Assembly: GCF_019112545.1 (NCBI RefSeq)
Contig: NW_025064890.1
Coordinates: 709,818 to 773,817 of the forward strand
From: Guyanagaster necrorhizus
Lineage: Eukaryota; Basidiomycota; Agaricomycetes; Agaricales; Physalacriaceae
DNA length: 64,000 bases
Direction: 5' to 3'
The position numbers and the translations under genes are program-made. A model generated the notes under the pieces. The model saw only the letters and a program-made list of their open reading frames with translations. It was not told where the DNA came from and did no database searches. Every line of letters starts with the position of its first letter. The stretch's first letter is position 1. Positions 61,036 to 64,000 of this stretch are shown here, piece after piece.

Positions 61036-62308
61036 TTCTATAGCCACTTTATCACCCATCTGAAACTCTTAGATCTTAGATTTGTGAACTTCTTGGATGG
61101 CCAGATTGATAAACTTGTCATTAAGCATCTGTTTAAAGATAGGCTAAAAGGGAAAATGATAGTGTTGGCATGTGGTAAAATAGAAGTTTGGTGAAATTAA
61201 TATCCATCACATTTTTGCCTTCTCTTTGAGGTATGAGACCATAAATATGATCTTATTTATATTGTTTCTCAAATATGTGATGTAGACTTTGAAATATTGT
61301 TTGCAGTCTATAAGGAATTGGTTGATATCATTGGAAGCCTCTTTGAAGGAGAGAAGTGTTTGAAGTAGAGCAGACTTGCACTGCAACACTGCAGTATTTT
61401 TTAAAAGCATGCCTATCAGATTGGGCCATTCATTAAAAGATGGGCACTGCCAATCAGTTGGTGGGCCAAAGAATAAATATAGTGAGTTATTATTGGCAAT
61501 AGAACTTCTCTGAAAGGGAGCTTCTTTTCAGATAATGATTCCATTTTGGATGGTAAAGCTTAACTTTACCACTTCTGGATCATCTCATACAGAGTCCTTT
61601 CCTGTTCCACTTCCTTCAGCCTCATCTGGCAGGAGTTGACTGCTGAGAAGTCAACTCTCTTTGCTGATCCAGAGATTTCAGAATCTAATAAGCCAGGTAG
61701 TTGGTAAGAGTTGGGATCTGAATAGCTGGGTTGCTGATGACCAGATTGAAGGAGTAGTATATGAGTATTGACTCATGGTTGTTCAGATTGATAGAGCCAT
61801 ATAAATAGCTTGCTTTAGCACTATGAGCAGCATCTATGGCATTGGTTGTATGTTGAATCTTGACTTGTACTTTAGCAAGTCAGTGAGTTAGTCTTCAGAG
61901 TGTCTCCCATTGTAGATGAAGACAGCATGTCTCATAGTGGAATACTGCAAAATTTTCCACTATTCATTGGTTCTGCATTAATATATAATTGTCCCATATG
62001 AGATGCTAGCCATTTAGCATTACACTATAAAAAAGTGACCCCTTCTTCATATAGGCCCTGATACTCTTCTTCTCTAGCTCTTTGTATTTCTTCCTCTAGT
62101 GCTTTTTCATCTGTATTCTTCTTAGCATATTTCATGAAGTTCTTGAGTCTATAAAGGCCTTTCTCATTGTTCTCTCCAGTCTTACCCTTATTGTCCTCTC
62201 TATTCTCACTGTCCTTGATGAGGGAGCTCTTGAGCTGATTATAGATGGACTGGGTGGAGGCTTTGATGGTTACTGGCAAGCTGATCATCAATTCAGATAC
62301 TGGGTTCT
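61036..62308 (-). mobile_element. Gypsy element VI gag segment, left part
   Basis: Gag relic matching element IV (capsid block at 61,410-61,207: CKSALLQTLLSFKEASNDIN, QYFKVYITYLRNNINK). The pogo copy B right end abuts TA at 61,034-61,035. The sequence after it aligns with element IV gag near 51,947, where the pogo therefore inserted. It ends at the target duplicate gttct (62,304-62,308). Confidence 0.82.
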
Positions 62309-62743
62309 TGTTATGATTTATTCCCTTTTTCTTTCCTTTTTACCCCTATTTACGCTGAGTCAGAAGGCACAAGACCATGGGAAGCTTAGTCAGCACAACT
62401 AAACCTTCCATCAAGACATTATGACGGTCGTGCTCGACGACACACAATCGTCCTTTTATGTACGATAGCGACGCTCAAGGACAATGAGCACAATGGACGC
62501 AGACATACATAATAAGCAGTAGTATAATTAGCAGACAACCGTACGGTATTTAAGAACCACAGCTCTTGCTGGGATACCCCAGCTTCGAGCTAAAGTTTAT
62601 ACACACCATTCTACCTCGAGTCTTCAATTGACCTTGTGTCACATTAGACGGGTACATACCAAGTGGACTCAGGTGATTCCTCGAAGTGCGAAGGAACACC
62701 TGTTTATCACGTGTATCTGTTCACGTGATGCTTGAGCCTAACA
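62309..62743 (+). repeat. Solo LTR f, CpG-intact, perfect 5-bp target duplication
   Basis: 435 bp, TGTTATGATTTATTCCC ... GAGCCTAACA. Its reverse complement aligns throughout with LTRs a-e, so it is the same family in the opposite orientation. It is flanked by gttct on both sides (62,304-62,308 and 62,744-62,748) with gag sequence of element VI on either side and no internal region, hence a solo LTR formed by LTR-LTR recombination. It contains about 20 CpGs, more than the 25 kb to its left. Confidence 0.95.
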
Positions 62744-64000
62744 GTTCTGCTTTAGAAGAGGCAGTTTGAGGAGGAGACTGATCAACAGATCGACCAGCTC
62801 TGATGTTGATATTGTACTAGCTGCCTCTGCACACTCTCTGCTCCTTCAGTTCTCAGTGATAGATATGGAAGTTTTGATAGTATCAAGGATTGAGAAAGAG
62901 TGCTGCAACTCTTCCTCTCAGGAACCTTTAGAGACTGTGGTTAAAGATATGAGCTTTTTTGAGAACTCAAAGCCTATAGACATTGAGTATGAACTCAGCA
63001 TGAGAGAGAATAGTATCAGTCTCAGTGATACTGTCAGTTCAGAAATAGAGGAGATACATAGTGTATCAGGCAGCCTCATTAGGGGTGACAGTCTTAGCCA
63101 ACTCTGCTCAGAGATTGATCTCATTATGTGCAGTGATGCTAGGCTCTCTAAATGAGGAGTCAGAGGTTTCAAGTCTATACCAGATAGAGAAGGCAGACCC
63201 CCAGATAGCAGCTTCTCAGTGGTGCTGCTCTTGTTGCCACTGTTAATTATAAAATTTTTCTTCATACTCTTGCTGGGCTGCTGCTCTGGCCTGCTCAGCA
63301 AGTTCTTCTCAGGCTTACTCAGGATCAGCCTGAGCCTGCTCTTCCTGTCACTGCTACTGCTGCTGTACTGCTATATTATAATTAAAAGAGACTCAAAGGT
63401 CTCAGTTCAGAAATAGCCTTTGGATGATTTGGTCTCAGGCTGTTTCTCCTCATCATGTGGCTTCTCATCTCTTGCTGTCTGTTCTGAGAGTGCTCATCCT
63501 ATTGCTATTGTGATTGTTGTTGTTTGATAGTGTGAGGCTTCTGGCAGAGGTTGCATATAGTGAGTCATAGCTTATGTTCAATGAAACTCTTCAGGGTCTT
63601 GAAGCCATTCTAGGAGCATTAAGAGAGTTTCTGGTGTGGTCTCCAATCTCTGGCTCTCTTGGGGTGGTAGAAGGATCAGAGCATAGCAAGTTATTAAAGA
63701 AGTCCAGAGGGAGGTCCTTATTCTTGTGGTTAGAGATGAGGGGCAGGATCTAAGGGTTTCTGAATCCTGTGAGGTGAGGGTTACTGTGTCTGTTGTTTGA
63801 TCATCCAGGTCAAAGAGAGTATCAGTGTTCTTCTTCCTCTTGAATGTTCTTCAAATTCAAGCTATTAGACTCAGCTTCAGATAAGAGTCCATGCAGAGGC
63901 TGGAAGGATGTTCTGATAGAGTCAGGGATGTCATGGAATAGAAGGTCAGGGGTTATGTTACAAAGAATTTGTTGAATGTGTTGGAAAGCTTGATAATACC
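62744..64000 (-). mobile_element. Gypsy element VI gag segment, right part (runs off the window)
   Basis: It continues the gag N-terminal region of element VI after the solo LTR. It aligns with element IV around 53,250-54,450 (agatatggaagtttt matches agatgtggaagtttc). The longest minus-strand frame is 62,918-63,301. It is CpG-depleted again except one CpG near 62,790. The 5' end of the element is outside the window. Confidence 0.75.

Larger units (their letters stand above)
36791..64000. mobile_element. CpG-depleted nested transposon island (continues past window end)
   Basis: Composite region of pogo-like DNA transposons and Ty3/Gypsy chromoviruses, described piece by piece below. No intact host gene was found. 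Its left edge at about 36,790-36,880 coincides with an abrupt loss of CpG. By eye I count about a dozen CpGs from there to 62,308, against a dense CpG supply in the genes to the left. All coding relics are broken mostly by TGA and TAG codons. Confidence 0.9.

Noticed and set aside
1..64000. CRISPR arrays, operons or prokaryotic-type regulation
   Set aside because: Spliceosomal introns, eukaryotic gene families and LTR elements show a nuclear fungal genome. No regularly spaced short direct repeats were seen.

Overview
The window is nuclear DNA of a filamentous basidiomycete, most likely an Agaricomycete. The protein-coding half is dense, with short GT-AG introns of about 50-80 nt, short intergenic gaps and typical agaricomycete proteins: a PF14269 arylsulfotransferase-like protein, a zf-PARP protein and F-box/LRR debris. 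I cannot place it to genus.

Bases 1-36,780 are an ordinary euchromatic block, rich in CpG. In order it holds: a secreted arylsulfotransferase-like protein with six C-terminal Thr/Val repeats (+); PDS5 cohesin cofactor (-) divergent from NAA15, the NatA auxiliary subunit (+), across a 144-bp shared promoter; a zf-PARP protein with a Lys/Glu-rich tail (-); a B-type cyclin (+) convergent with the proteasome subunit RPN1 (-); a decayed F-box/LRR-like gene; GPI19/PIG-P (+) with a GC-AG intron; an ORT1-type mitochondrial carrier (+); cytosolic prolyl-tRNA synthetase (-); a tRNA-Asp(GUC) (-); mitochondrial isoleucyl-tRNA synthetase (+); and the 3' stump of a flavin oxidoreductase (-). Cell-cycle and cohesion genes (PDS5, cyclin B), protein turnover and modification genes (RPN1, NAA15) and translation genes (two synthetases plus a tRNA) lie side by side, but I see no evidence of a functional cluster.

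From about 36,790 to the window end the sequence changes abruptly into a nested transposon island. By eye I count only about a dozen CpG dinucleotides in the 25.5 kb up to 62,308, where base composition alone predicts several hundred to about a thousand. TpG and CpA are abundant. Layers I can resolve: a 2,384-bp pogo-like DNA transposon with 24-bp terminal inverted repeats and TA target duplication (copy A); a coiled-coil-coding relic; a Tf-like chromovirus fragment; and several minus-strand Ty3/Gypsy chromoviruses of one family (LTRs d, a, b/c, e). One of these is a complete 8,016-bp element (47,137-55,152) inserted into the integrase region of an older one. A 1.4-kb unclassified insertion interrupts the same older element. 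A second pogo copy (B), inverted and truncated by 259 bp, lies in a further Gypsy element.

Inside this CpG-free landscape sits one young solo LTR (62,309-62,743) with about 20 intact CpGs and a perfect GTTCT duplication. It shows that the surrounding depletion is mutational history and not a property of the family.

The two pogo copies share all sixteen nonsense codons that I can read and the same two surviving CpGs, have no indels over 2,125 bp, and differ at one site I found. Their flanks are unrelated. So the element appears to have moved after it had already lost its CpGs and its reading frame. That is the observation I would follow up first.
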